From contig NZ_BDCC01000017.1 of the NCBI RefSeq assembly GCF_001613305.1, forward strand, positions 242,831-306,830: a stretch of 64,000 nt of DNA, written 5' to 3'. Within the stretch, counting starts at the first letter, position 1, and each line of letters opens with the position of its first letter. The stretch comes from Nocardia vaccinii NBRC 15922. Lineage in GTDB: Bacteria > Actinomycetota > Actinomycetes > Mycobacteriales > Mycobacteriaceae. This document shows positions 14,767-22,533 of this stretch, in pieces. The position numbers and the translations under genes were made by a program. Under the pieces are notes generated by a model. The model searched no databases. It was not told the DNA's origin and saw nothing but the letters and a program-made list of their open reading frames with translations.

Positions 14767-15393
14767 GTGCCCCGTCCCCGCTCACTGACGACCGATGACC
14801 TCGCCACCGCCGCGCTGGCGGTGATCGATCGCGATGGTCTGTCGGCGCTGACCATGCGAGCGGTGGCCAACGAGTTGCGGATGGCGACGATGGCCCTGTA
14901 TCGCTACGTCACGGACCGCGACCAGCTCGAAATCCTGGTCGCGAACCGCATCCTGGAGCCGATCGACGTATCGCTGCCTGCGGACACCGACTGGCGCGAT
15001 CGTGCCACCCTCCTGCTCGACCGGATCCGCATCGCAGTCTCGGCGCATCCCGCTGCCATCCCGCTCACCTTGCGACACCGGCAGTCCTCGACCGCGACCA
15101 TGCGCTGGATCGAGGCCATGCTGCGGGTGCTGACCGACGCCGGATTCACCGGCGCAGACCGCGTCATCGCCCAGCGCACCGTCGTGGACTTCCTGCTCGG
15201 CTACCTCCAGAACGCGCACTACGCCTCGCTCAGCGGTCCCGGAACCAACACCCTGGCCGCGGGCTCCGCCGACGAATTCCCCCTGCTCACCGAGACCGCA
15301 GCCCACGCCCGCACCATGTCCCCCGCCGACGAATTCGACGGCGGCACAGCGATAATTCTCCAGGGGCTGGCGGCGCGCCTGCGGAAGACCTAG
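14767..15393 (+). CDS. TetR-family repressor, probable regulator of the divergent peroxiredoxin/SnoaL genes
   Basis: This 208-residue protein starts MPRPRSLTTDDLATAALAVI. The DNA-binding helices are DGLSALTMRAVANELRMATM and ALYRYVTDRDQLEIL (about 22-56). The C-terminal domain (about 75-205) resembles TetR_C families sensing small organic ligands. The GTG start at 14767 lies only nine bases after the second operator half, so repression would occlude transcription or translation start. The strong paired operators next to a peroxiredoxin suggest it senses an electrophile or oxidant, which is inference. Confidence 0.87.
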   Translation: MPRPRSLTTDDLATAALAVIDRDGLSALTMRAVANELRMATMALYRYVTDRDQLEILVANRILEPIDVSLPADTDWRDRATLLLDRIRIAVSAHPAAIPLTLRHRQSSTATMRWIEAMLRVLTDAGFTGADRVIAQRTVVDFLLGYLQNAHYASLSGPGTNTLAAGSADEFPLLTETAAHARTMSPADEFDGGTAIILQGLAARLRKT

Positions 15394-15532
15394 CCGATAT
15401 CTGCCGGATCCTCCTGCATATCGCATCCGCGGCAGGGTGCATCGCGTTATCGTGGCACGAATTCCAGAGCGCACGAGAACGGCCGATCGGGCAACGACAT
15501 CGCCGCTGCCCGATCGGCCGATTCGAAAGAGA

Positions 15533-16675
15533 CTACAGGCTCAGCACCGTCGCGGCGGCCGTGCCGGGAGCGCCGTAGACCTGGGCATAGCCGACTCGGG
15601 GGTTGCCCGGAACCTGGCGGTCGCCCGCGGTGCCGCGCAACTGCTGAACCAGTTCGTAGACCTGCCGGATGCCCGAAGCGCCGATCGGCTCGCCGTTGGC
15701 GATGAGGCCGCCGTCGGTGTTCACCGGGAGGCGGCCGCCGATCTCGGTGGCCCCCTCGGCGAGTAGCTTCTCCTGCTCGCCGTCGGCGCAGAATCCGTTC
15801 TCCGCCATATGAATCAGCTCCGCGCCGGCGTCGGTGTCCTGCAATTGGATGACGTCGACGTCCTCGGGGCCGATTCCGGCGGCCTCGAAGGCCGCCCGCG
15901 AGGCGTACACCGTGGGCGAGACGTCCTCGTCGATGGCCGCCCAGGTGCTGTGCACCTCGTACGCGCCGTAGCGTCGCGTGCGAATCGCGGTGGAGCGCAG
16001 GTAGATCGGGTTCGAGGTGTACTTCTGCGCGAGATCGCCCCGGCACATGATCACCGCCGCCGCGCCCTCGTCGGGCGAGCAGAACATGTACTGCGTGAGC
16101 GGATAGTTCAGCATTGTCGAGTTGAGAATCTCGTCTTCCGGAATCGGCTTGCGCCGGAAGGCATTCGGATTCAACGCGCCGTTACGGAAGTTCTTCGCGG
16201 CGATCTTCGCCAGGGTGCGCTGGGAGATGCCGTGATCCTGGAGATAGCGATTGGCCTTGATACCGAAGAACTTCGTGGTGACGAACTGCCCGTTCTCCGC
16301 GTACCAGCCCGGCAGCCCGAGCTTGGCCGGATCGTCGGTGAACGCACCGCGCGGATGTTTGTCCATGCCGACCGCGATGCCGATGTCGTAGCGTCCCGAG
16401 CGGATCGCCTCGGCGGTTTGCTCGATCGAACTGGCCGCTGTGGCACAGGCATTGAACACATTGGTGAACGGAATACCGGTCAGCCCGACCAACCGGGTGA
16501 CCGCGTCCGGATTGCTCACCTCGTAGCTTCCGCCGAAGCCGAACTGGATGTCCTTCCATTCCGCGCCCGCGTCGGTGAGAGCGAGTTGGATTGCGTCCGC
16601 GCCCATTTCGATGGCCGTCTTGCTGAATCGGCCGAACGGGTGCAGGCCGACGCCGATGATGGCAACGTCGTTCAT
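15533..16675 (-). CDS. Lipid-transfer protein/thiolase-like enzyme (SCP2-thiolase family)
   Basis: This 380-residue thiolase-fold protein has the nucleophile region NVFNACATAASSIEQ (Cys about 76) and a CSPDEGAAAVIMC segment. Its C-terminal motif reads ANGEPIGASGIRQVYELVQQ, where classical thiolases have GHPxGASG: the catalytic His is Glu. The same feature is known from actinobacterial lipid-transfer (Ltp) proteins, which work with a DUF35 partner; in steroid side-chain degradation such a pair is a retro-aldolase. The DUF35 gene lies 11 bases upstream. I therefore infer an aldolase- or lyase-like step on a CoA thioester rather than Claisen condensation. Confidence 0.82.
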   Translation of the reverse strand: MNDVAIIGVGLHPFGRFSKTAIEMGADAIQLALTDAGAEWKDIQFGFGGSYEVSNPDAVTRLVGLTGIPFTNVFNACATAASSIEQTAEAIRSGRYDIGIAVGMDKHPRGAFTDDPAKLGLPGWYAENGQFVTTKFFGIKANRYLQDHGISQRTLAKIAAKNFRNGALNPNAFRRKPIPEDEILNSTMLNYPLTQYMFCSPDEGAAAVIMCRGDLAQKYTSNPIYLRSTAIRTRRYGAYEVHSTWAAIDEDVSPTVYASRAAFEAAGIGPEDVDVIQLQDTDAGAELIHMAENGFCADGEQEKLLAEGATEIGGRLPVNTDGGLIANGEPIGASGIRQVYELVQQLRGTAGDRQVPGNPRVGYAQVYGAPGTAAATVLSL

Positions 16676-16686
16676 GTCAGGCTCCT

Positions 16687-17103
16687 TCAGGCCGGCTGGA
16701 ATGCGATGGTCACGACCTCTTCGCCGCTGTCGTCGACGTAGAGCGGGACGAAGGTCAGCTCGAGCTGCATCCCGGGTTTCAATGCGTCCGGGTCGGCCGT
16801 GGTCAGCCGGGTTTCCACGCGCACCTGATCACCCAACTGGACCAGGCCGACGCCGAACGGCTCGAAGGTGTCGGCGGTCTCCTTGCCCGCATAGGGCAGT
16901 TTCGGAACGAAACCCTGTGTCGTCCAAGCGATCAGCGTGCCGCGGGTGGGCAGCAGCACTTCGGACATGTCCGGGCCGCTGCAGCGCGGGCAGCGGGACT
17001 GCCGCGGCCACGTCACCGCACTGCACGAACCGCACCGGGTGCCGACGAGCTGTGGATTGTCCGCGGGCCATGTGGATGCTTCGGGCGCGAGCGCCTTGGC
17101 CAT
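16687..17103 (-). CDS. DUF35 OB-fold/zinc-ribbon acyl-CoA-associated protein
   Basis: This 138-residue protein has a rubredoxin-like zinc ribbon with two C-x2-C pairs (CGSC and CPRC, about 26-41). An OB-fold follows with TRGTLIAWTTQGF and FEPFGVGLVQLGDQVRVE. DUF35 proteins bind acyl-CoA and form complexes with thiolase-like partners such as Ltp proteins. GGAGGA precedes the ATG. The adjoining thiolase-like gene on the same strand makes a two-subunit enzyme very likely. Confidence 0.85.
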   Translation of the reverse strand: MAKALAPEASTWPADNPQLVGTRCGSCSAVTWPRQSRCPRCSGPDMSEVLLPTRGTLIAWTTQGFVPKLPYAGKETADTFEPFGVGLVQLGDQVRVETRLTTADPDALKPGMQLELTFVPLYVDDSGEEVVTIAFQPA

Positions 17104-17189
17104 GTGCCGTCCTCCGTCTGTCGTTCAGCCACGTTGCCGTGGCGGCCTCTGGGATCAGCCGCCCAGCCTCGCGGATGGAAATCTAATTC

Positions 17190-18104
17190 TCATTTAATGT
17201 ATACGTCATTTCCGTTCGTGTGAACATCCGGGCGGTCACGGGGAGAAAGGAGGCGGTCCGCCGCGGCGTACACATCGCACGTGCCGGCGGCGACCTCGGC
17301 CGCGAGGCGGTCCAGCGCGGCGTCCCCGCGCAACCGGCTCTGCGCCAGCGACAGGATCTGCGCCCGCGCCCGAGCACTGCGACGTTCGCCGGTATCCGCG
17401 CGATGATGTGCGTCGATCGCCGCGGCCAATTCCGCGATTCCGGTGTTCCGCGCCGCGACCGCGGTGAGAATCGGCACCGAGACCTCTTGGCGCAGATCGC
17501 GCACGGTCTGCGTCGCGCCGTCCCGATCGGCCTTGTTCACCACGAGGATGTCCGCGACCTCCAGCAGACCCGCCTTGGCCGCCTGAACCGCGTCTCCCGC
17601 ACCGGGATTCAAGATCACCAGGGTCGGGTCGGCGACCGCGGCGATCTCGATCTCGGACTGCCCGACTCCGACCGTCTCCAGCAGGATCAGCCCGTATCCC
17701 AGCGCGCCGAGCAAGGCGACGGCCGCGGGCACCGCCGCGGCCAGCCCGCCCAGATGACCGCGGGTGGCCACCGAGCGGATCAGTACGCCCGGATCGTCGA
17801 TGTGTTGCGCCATCCGGATCCGGTCCCCCAGCAGCGCGCCGCCGCTGTACGGCGAGGAGGGATCCACCGCCAGCACCGCCACCCGCAGCCCACGTTCGCG
17901 ATAGGCCGCGACCAGCGCGGCGATCGTGGTCGACTTACCCGCGCCGGGCGGCCCGGTCACCCCGACCACCCGCACCGGAGCGCGCTCCCCCAGGTGCGCG
18001 AGAACCTCTGCCCGCCGGTCGCTTTCGACCAGACTCAACAACCGCCCCGCGGCCCGCACCGATCCCGTGCGGGCCGCTTCGATCAATTCGGCAACCGTCT
18101 GCAT
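17190..18104 (-). CDS. MeaB/ArgK-type GTPase (acyl-CoA mutase chaperone)
   Basis: This 304-residue G3E-family GTPase shows Walker A GVTGPPGAGKST (about 48-59), DPSSPYSGGALLGDRIRM (about 81-98), TRGHLGGL (about 115-122), Walker-B/switch segment LLETVGVGQSE and NKAD (about 191-194). MeaB proteins load and protect B12-dependent acyl-CoA mutases. No mutase subunit is encoded in the window, although MeaB usually sits beside one. Here it follows a thiolase (17-base gap) and precedes a DUF35/Ltp pair, so the operon may produce propionyl-CoA that drains through a mutase encoded elsewhere, or MeaB may serve a mutase-like step. Confidence 0.88.
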   Translation of the reverse strand: MQTVAELIEAARTGSVRAAGRLLSLVESDRRAEVLAHLGERAPVRVVGVTGPPGAGKSTTIAALVAAYRERGLRVAVLAVDPSSPYSGGALLGDRIRMAQHIDDPGVLIRSVATRGHLGGLAAAVPAAVALLGALGYGLILLETVGVGQSEIEIAAVADPTLVILNPGAGDAVQAAKAGLLEVADILVVNKADRDGATQTVRDLRQEVSVPILTAVAARNTGIAELAAAIDAHHRADTGERRSARARAQILSLAQSRLRGDAALDRLAAEVAAGTCDVYAAADRLLSPRDRPDVHTNGNDVYIK

Positions 18105-18121
18105 GTACTACCGACACCGCC

Positions 18122-19267
18122 TCACGGCGCGGGCACCTCGATCACCGTGGCCGAGCCCATGCCACCGCCGGCGCACATCGCGGCGATGCCGAACCCGCCA
18201 CCGCGACGGCGCAATTCGTGTACCAGGGTGACGATCATCCGCGCACCGGAGGCGGCCACCGGATGCCCGAGCGAGCAGCCGCTGCCACTGAAGTTCACCG
18301 CGTCCGGGTCCAGATCCAGCGCCCGGATCGCCGCGACCGGCACCGACGCGAACGCCTCGTTGATCTCGAACAACTTCACCTCCGACAGCGAGATACGAGC
18401 CTTGGCAACGGCTTTGGTGATCGCCTCGATCGGAGCCAGACCCGTGACGGCCGGATCCACACCGACCGATGCCCAGGACCGGATGATCCCCAGCGCGGGC
18501 AGCCCGAGGCTGTCACTGGCCACCGCCAGGGCCGCGGCGCCGTCGTTGGAGCCCGAGGCGTTGCCCGCGGTGATGCTGAATCCCTCGATCTCCGGGTGCA
18601 GCACCTTCAGACCGGCGAGCTTCTCCAGGCTGGTCTCCCGGCGCGGATGCTCGTCCACCTCGAACAGACCGTGCGGGGTCTGGATGGGAACGATCTCCTC
18701 CTTGAACCGTCCCTGATCGATCGCTCCGATCGCATTGCGATGCGACCGCAACGCCCATTCGTCCATATCCGCACGGGTCAGCCCCGCCTTGACCGCGGTG
18801 TTCCAGCCGACCGTGATCGACATGTCCAGCGTCGGCGCGTCGGGGCGTTCGGGATGCGAGGGCGAGACCCACGGATCGATCCACTCGTCCTCGCCGACCT
18901 TCCACCGGGCCCGCGGCGCGGTCGACTCGGAGTTCACCCCACCGGCGATGACCAGGTCGTTCATCCCGGCCCGGATGCCCGCCGCGGCGGTCTGCACCGC
19001 GGACATCCCGGCCGCGCAGTGCCGATTCAGCGCCATACCCGAGGCCGGGGTCAGCCCGGCGGTGATCGCCGCGTGCCGGGCGACGACGCCGCCGCCGTAG
19101 CGGCCCTCGCCGAGGATCACGTCCTCGACGCGGCCCGCCTCGACCTCCCCGGCGACGGCGGACACCACATGATTGGCGAGGTCGAACGCATTGGTGTCGC
19201 GCAGGGTGCCTTTGCGGGCAGTCCCGATCGGGGCGCGCAGCGCGGACACGATGACGGCTTCAGGCAT
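18122..19267 (-). CDS. Thiolase (acetyl-CoA C-acyltransferase)
   Basis: This 381-residue thiolase has all catalytic parts: nucleophile Cys in NRHCAAGMSAVQTA (about 83-96), His in GCSLGHPVAASGARM (about 333-347) and C-terminal Cys in AAMCAGGGMGSA. EINEAFASVPVAAI is the usual substrate-loop motif. It cleaves 3-ketoacyl-CoA in beta-oxidation-type pathways. Its start overlaps the stop of the upstream acyl-CoA ligase by eight bases and MeaB follows 17 bases on, so these genes are one operon. Confidence 0.9.
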   Translation of the reverse strand: MPEAVIVSALRAPIGTARKGTLRDTNAFDLANHVVSAVAGEVEAGRVEDVILGEGRYGGGVVARHAAITAGLTPASGMALNRHCAAGMSAVQTAAAGIRAGMNDLVIAGGVNSESTAPRARWKVGEDEWIDPWVSPSHPERPDAPTLDMSITVGWNTAVKAGLTRADMDEWALRSHRNAIGAIDQGRFKEEIVPIQTPHGLFEVDEHPRRETSLEKLAGLKVLHPEIEGFSITAGNASGSNDGAAALAVASDSLGLPALGIIRSWASVGVDPAVTGLAPIEAITKAVAKARISLSEVKLFEINEAFASVPVAAIRALDLDPDAVNFSGSGCSLGHPVAASGARMIVTLVHELRRRGGGFGIAAMCAGGGMGSATVIEVPAP

Positions 19268-20714
19268 GAGTGTTCTCCAATTCGGCGACCAGGGTGCGGC
19301 GCACCAGTTTTCCGGTTTCTGTCTTGGGCAGTTCGGCCCGGAACACGATGGTGTCCGGGGTTTTGGACGAGCGCAGCCGCGAGCGCACCCATCCCTTGAT
19401 CTCCTCGGGGTCGCCCTCGCCGACCAGCACGGCCACCAGGCGCTGCCCCCATTCCGGATCGGGCACGCCGATCACCGCGGCCTCGCGGATGCCCGGATGA
19501 TCCAGCAGGACGTCCTCGATCTCGGCGGGCGCGATGTTCTCCCCACCGCGGATGATGGTGTCATCCGCGCGGCCCTCGATGAACAGGTAACCGTCGGCGT
19601 CCAGGCGGCCCAGATCGCGGGTCGGGAACCAGCCCTCGGCATCGAGCGCGCTGCGTCCGCCGTACTCCCCGGAGATCTGCTCACCCCGCACGAAGACCAG
19701 GCCCGATTCGCCCGCCGGCACGGAATCTCCTGTCTCGCTGCGGATCTCGACCTCGATACCGGGAAGCGCGCGCCCGACCGAGCCGAGCCGGTCCCGCACG
19801 ACCGGATCCTGCGAGGCGAATGCCTCGCGGTGATCCTCCGGACCGAGAACCGCCACCGAGGAAGCGGTTTCGGTGAGCCCGTAGGCATTGACGAATCCGG
19901 TGTCGGGAAACACCCTCAGGGCACGTTCGAGCACGGGGCGCGGTGTACGCGAACCGCCGTAGGCCAGGCTGGCAAGTCCGGGCGTGGCCGCATCGTCTCC
20001 GTCGACCGCCGCGACGATGCGGGCGAGCATGGTGGGCACGAGCATCGCGTGGGTGATCTTCTCCTCGCGCACCGTGGCCAGCCAGCGCTCGGCGTCGAAG
20101 GCTGGCAAGTAGACCACCCGGCGGCCGGAGTACAGATTCGACAGCAGGTTCGTCAGCCCCGCGATGTGATAGGGCGGCACCGACACCAGCGAGGCGTGCC
20201 CGGGTTCGGAACCGCCGAATTCCATGGTGTTGAACAGATATGCCATCAGGTGCCGATGCCGCAGCAGCGCGGCCTTGGGTTCGGAGGTGGTGCCGCTGGT
20301 GTAGATGATGGCGGCCACGGCGTTCTCGTCCCAGGGCGGGTCGACCTCGGACTCCTGTACCGGGAGTTCGCCCTCGACCAGTGCGTCCAGATCCTCCTGG
20401 CGCAGGATCAGCGCACCCGGATGTTTATCCAGCAATGCCGAGAGCTGTTGTTCGCCGAGGCGGTAGTTGAGCGGGACGAACGGCACCCCGGCCAGGGCCG
20501 CGCCGAACAGCGCGACCGGATAGGCCAGATGACTCGAGCCCAGGTAGAGCACCGCGGGGCGGTCCCGGACCCGGTCGGCGAGCCGCCGGGCGTAGGCGCG
20601 CAGTTCTTGCGCGCTCATGGACCGGTCCCCGACCGTGATCACCGGCCGGGGCCCCGGTTCCGTTGCTTCCGTCTCCGCGGAGACGGCCATGTCTAGGATC
20701 ATGCTGATGTTCAT
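19260..20714 (-). CDS. AMP-dependent acyl-CoA synthetase, first gene of the acyl-CoA operon
   Basis: This 484-residue ANL enzyme shows AAIIYTSGTTSEPKAALLRH (P-loop), NAYGLTETASS, GWFPTRDLGRLDADGYLFIE and DDTIIRGGENIAP. Catalytic Lys lies in PKTETGKLVRRTL at the C-terminus. It probably activates the carboxylic acid that enters the downstream thiolase/DUF35/Ltp steps. The length is slightly short for FadD proteins, suggesting a medium or cyclic substrate, which is uncertain. It is divergent from the SDR at 20768 across 53 bases containing a GAGAA-N5-TTCTC inverted repeat. Confidence 0.86.
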   Translation of the reverse strand: MNISMILDMAVSAETEATEPGPRPVITVGDRSMSAQELRAYARRLADRVRDRPAVLYLGSSHLAYPVALFGAALAGVPFVPLNYRLGEQQLSALLDKHPGALILRQEDLDALVEGELPVQESEVDPPWDENAVAAIIYTSGTTSEPKAALLRHRHLMAYLFNTMEFGGSEPGHASLVSVPPYHIAGLTNLLSNLYSGRRVVYLPAFDAERWLATVREEKITHAMLVPTMLARIVAAVDGDDAATPGLASLAYGGSRTPRPVLERALRVFPDTGFVNAYGLTETASSVAVLGPEDHREAFASQDPVVRDRLGSVGRALPGIEVEIRSETGDSVPAGESGLVFVRGEQISGEYGGRSALDAEGWFPTRDLGRLDADGYLFIEGRADDTIIRGGENIAPAEIEDVLLDHPGIREAAVIGVPDPEWGQRLVAVLVGEGDPEEIKGWVRSRLRSSKTPDTIVFRAELPKTETGKLVRRTLVAELENTHA

Positions 20715-20729
20715 GAGAACATTATTCTC
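20715..20729. promoter_or_regulatory. Inverted repeat in the divergent ligase/SDR promoter
   Basis: GAGAA (20715-20719) and TTCTC (20725-20729) flank a 5-base AT-rich spacer just outside the ligase start codon. A further TCTC-N7-GAGA overlaps it downstream. It probably coordinates the two divergent operons. Confidence 0.45.
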
Positions 20730-20767
20730 GCAGTCAGAGAGTAGTGATTACAAGAGAGGGTAACGAC

Positions 20768-21532
20768 ATGCAGATCAGTGGAAGCTCGGCGATCGTGGTC
20801 GGCGGCACCGGTGGCCTGGGCGAGGCGACGGTGCGGCGGTTACACGCGGCCGGAGCAAAAGTCGTTGTCGCCGACGTCGCCGACGACAAGGGCAAGGAGC
20901 TGGCCACCGAGCTCGGCATCCGTTACGTGCACACCGACGCCACCGACGAGGATTCGGTGCTGGCGGCCATCGCGGAAGCGGAATCGCTGGGACCGCTTCG
21001 GATTTCGGTCGACACCCATGGCGGCCCGGCCAGCGGCGGACGGCTGGTCGGCAAGGACGGCTCGCCGCTGGCGCTGGACGGATTCCGCACCACCATCGAG
21101 TTCTATCTGACCGCGGTGTTCAACGTGCTGCGGCTGTCCGCGGCGGCGATCGCCCGGACCGAACCGCTCGAGGAGGGCGGGCGCGGCGTGATCGTGAACA
21201 CCGCCTCGATCGCCGGTTACGAGGGTCAGATCGGGCAGTTGCCATACTCCGCGGCCAAGGGCGGCGTACTGGGCATGACGCTGGTCGCCGCGCGCGATCT
21301 GTCACCGCTGGGCATCCGGGTGGTGACCATCGCACCGGGCACGGTCAACACGCCCGCCTACGGCAAGTCCGCCGACAAGCTCGAGCAGTACTGGGGCCCG
21401 CAGGTGCCCTTCCCCAAGCGCATGGGCCGTTCCACCGAATACGCCCAGCTCGCGCAGTCGATCATCGAGAACGACTACCTCAACGGGGAGACCATCCGGC
21501 TCGACGGCGCACTGCGCTTCCCGCCGAAGTGA
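20768..21532 (+). CDS. SDR-family dehydrogenase (3-hydroxyacyl-CoA dehydrogenase type)
   Basis: This 254-residue short-chain dehydrogenase has SSAIVVGGTGGLGEATVRRL (NAD-binding), catalytic Ser in NTASIAGYEGQIGQ, Y-x3-K as YSAAKGGVLGM and a TIAPGTVNTPAYG loop. The DTHGGPASGG region and overall layout resemble type-2 (HSD10-like) 3-hydroxyacyl-CoA dehydrogenases, which would fit the divergent thiolase/ligase operon as the step before thiolysis. GAGAGGG precedes the ATG at 20768. The stop overlaps the next SDR start (GTGA). Confidence 0.85.
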   Translation: MQISGSSAIVVGGTGGLGEATVRRLHAAGAKVVVADVADDKGKELATELGIRYVHTDATDEDSVLAAIAEAESLGPLRISVDTHGGPASGGRLVGKDGSPLALDGFRTTIEFYLTAVFNVLRLSAAAIARTEPLEEGGRGVIVNTASIAGYEGQIGQLPYSAAKGGVLGMTLVAARDLSPLGIRVVTIAPGTVNTPAYGKSADKLEQYWGPQVPFPKRMGRSTEYAQLAQSIIENDYLNGETIRLDGALRFPPK

Positions 21533-22329
21533 GCGTCGTCCGATCCGGCACCCGAGGCCCCGGCGGAGGCCGGGGCCCGGGCGGGTCGCTCGCGGGCAAG
21601 GTGGCCTTCGTCGCGGGCGCGAGCAGGGGGATCGGCGCGGCCATCGCCGAGGGCCTCGCGGCGGCCGGAGCGTCCGTGGCCGTCGCTGCGCGCTCGGAGA
21701 CCGAGGGGCGGCTGCCCGGCACGATCGGCGCGGTCGCGGAACGGATCGAGGCCGCGGGCGGGCGGGCACTGCCGGTCCCGTGCGACGTATCCAGCGAGGA
21801 GTCTGTCGAAAATGCCGTCAGTGCAACGGTTTCCGCGTTCGGCGGAATAGACGTCCTGATCGCCAACGCCGGTGTGCTGTGGATGGGACCGATCGAGACG
21901 ACGCCGTTACAGCGCTGGCAGCGCTGTCTGGAGGTCAACCTGACCGGGGTGTTCCTGGTGACCAAGGCCGTCATCCCGCATCTGCGGGCACGCGGAGGCG
22001 GATCACTGGTGGCGATCACCACCACCGGTGTGGACATGACCGATCGCGGCGCGAACGCCTACTGGGTGTCCAAGGCCGCGGCCGAACGCCTCTACCTGGG
22101 CCTGGCATCGGATCTTCGGGGCGACAACATCGCCGTGAACTGCCTGAGCCCGTCCCGGGTCGTGCTGACCGAGGGGTGGCAGGCCGCGGGCGGTGGCCGG
22201 GAGATCCCCGAGGAGATGATCGAACCTCCGGAGACGATCGCACGGGCGGCGGTTCTGCTCGCGGGGCAGGATGCCGCCGGGATCACCGGGACCGTTCAGC
22301 GTTCGGAAACACTTGTCCCGCAGAGCTGA
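21529..22329 (+). CDS. Second SDR-family oxidoreductase, translationally coupled
   Basis: This 266-residue SDR begins at a GTG overlapping the previous stop. After a Gly-rich leader it shows KVAFVAGASRGIGAAIAEGL (about 24-43), NAGVLW, and Y-x3-K as YWVSKAAAERL. TTTGVDMTDRGANAYW carries the catalytic region, where Ser is shifted or replaced by Thr residues. The NCLSPSRVVLTEGW loop is typical. The substrate is unknown; coupling to the HSD10-like SDR suggests the same pathway. Confidence 0.82.
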   Translation: MSVVRSGTRGPGGGRGPGGSLAGKVAFVAGASRGIGAAIAEGLAAAGASVAVAARSETEGRLPGTIGAVAERIEAAGGRALPVPCDVSSEESVENAVSATVSAFGGIDVLIANAGVLWMGPIETTPLQRWQRCLEVNLTGVFLVTKAVIPHLRARGGGSLVAITTTGVDMTDRGANAYWVSKAAAERLYLGLASDLRGDNIAVNCLSPSRVVLTEGWQAAGGGREIPEEMIEPPETIARAAVLLAGQDAAGITGTVQRSETLVPQS

Positions 22330-22473
22330 TGGTCGTAGCGGCCGCAACTCATCGAGGTCGAGCGGCGGCCGCGGGGCGAGCGCTTCACCTGAATTCTCCC
22401 GGCAATGACCCGATCAGCCATTGCACGCCGATTCCTGGGCGGCCCAGGCAGTTCCGACGATCCCCTCGCGAGA

Positions 22474-22533
22474 TCATGCACAGAGGTCTCATGCATAGGG
22501 ATCTCATGCACAGAGGTCTCAGGCATAGAGGTC
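22474..22533 (-). repeat. Four tandem 15-bp repeats across the ligase stop codon
   Basis: On the minus strand the unit GACCTCTATGCCTGA occurs four times (22533-22519, 22518-22504, 22503-22489, 22488-22474) with one to three changes per copy. Each copy spells D-L-Y/C-A-stop or close to it, so the last codons and the stop of the ligase gene have been amplified downstream. Confidence 0.85.

Noticed and set aside
17220..18716. Long plus-strand frame of about 498 codons opposite the MeaB and thiolase genes
   Set aside because: Composition is Arg/Gly/Pro-rich shadow sequence and the opposite strand encodes MeaB and thiolase with clear motifs.
19173..20696. Long plus-strand frame of about 507 codons opposite the acyl-CoA synthetase gene
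   Set aside because: The minus strand encodes an AMP-dependent synthetase with all family motifs; the plus frame has no domain or ribosome site.
22474..22533. Short tandem repeats as a possible CRISPR array
   Set aside because: The units are contiguous 15-mers with no spacers and include the stop codon of a gene; no cas genes are nearby.
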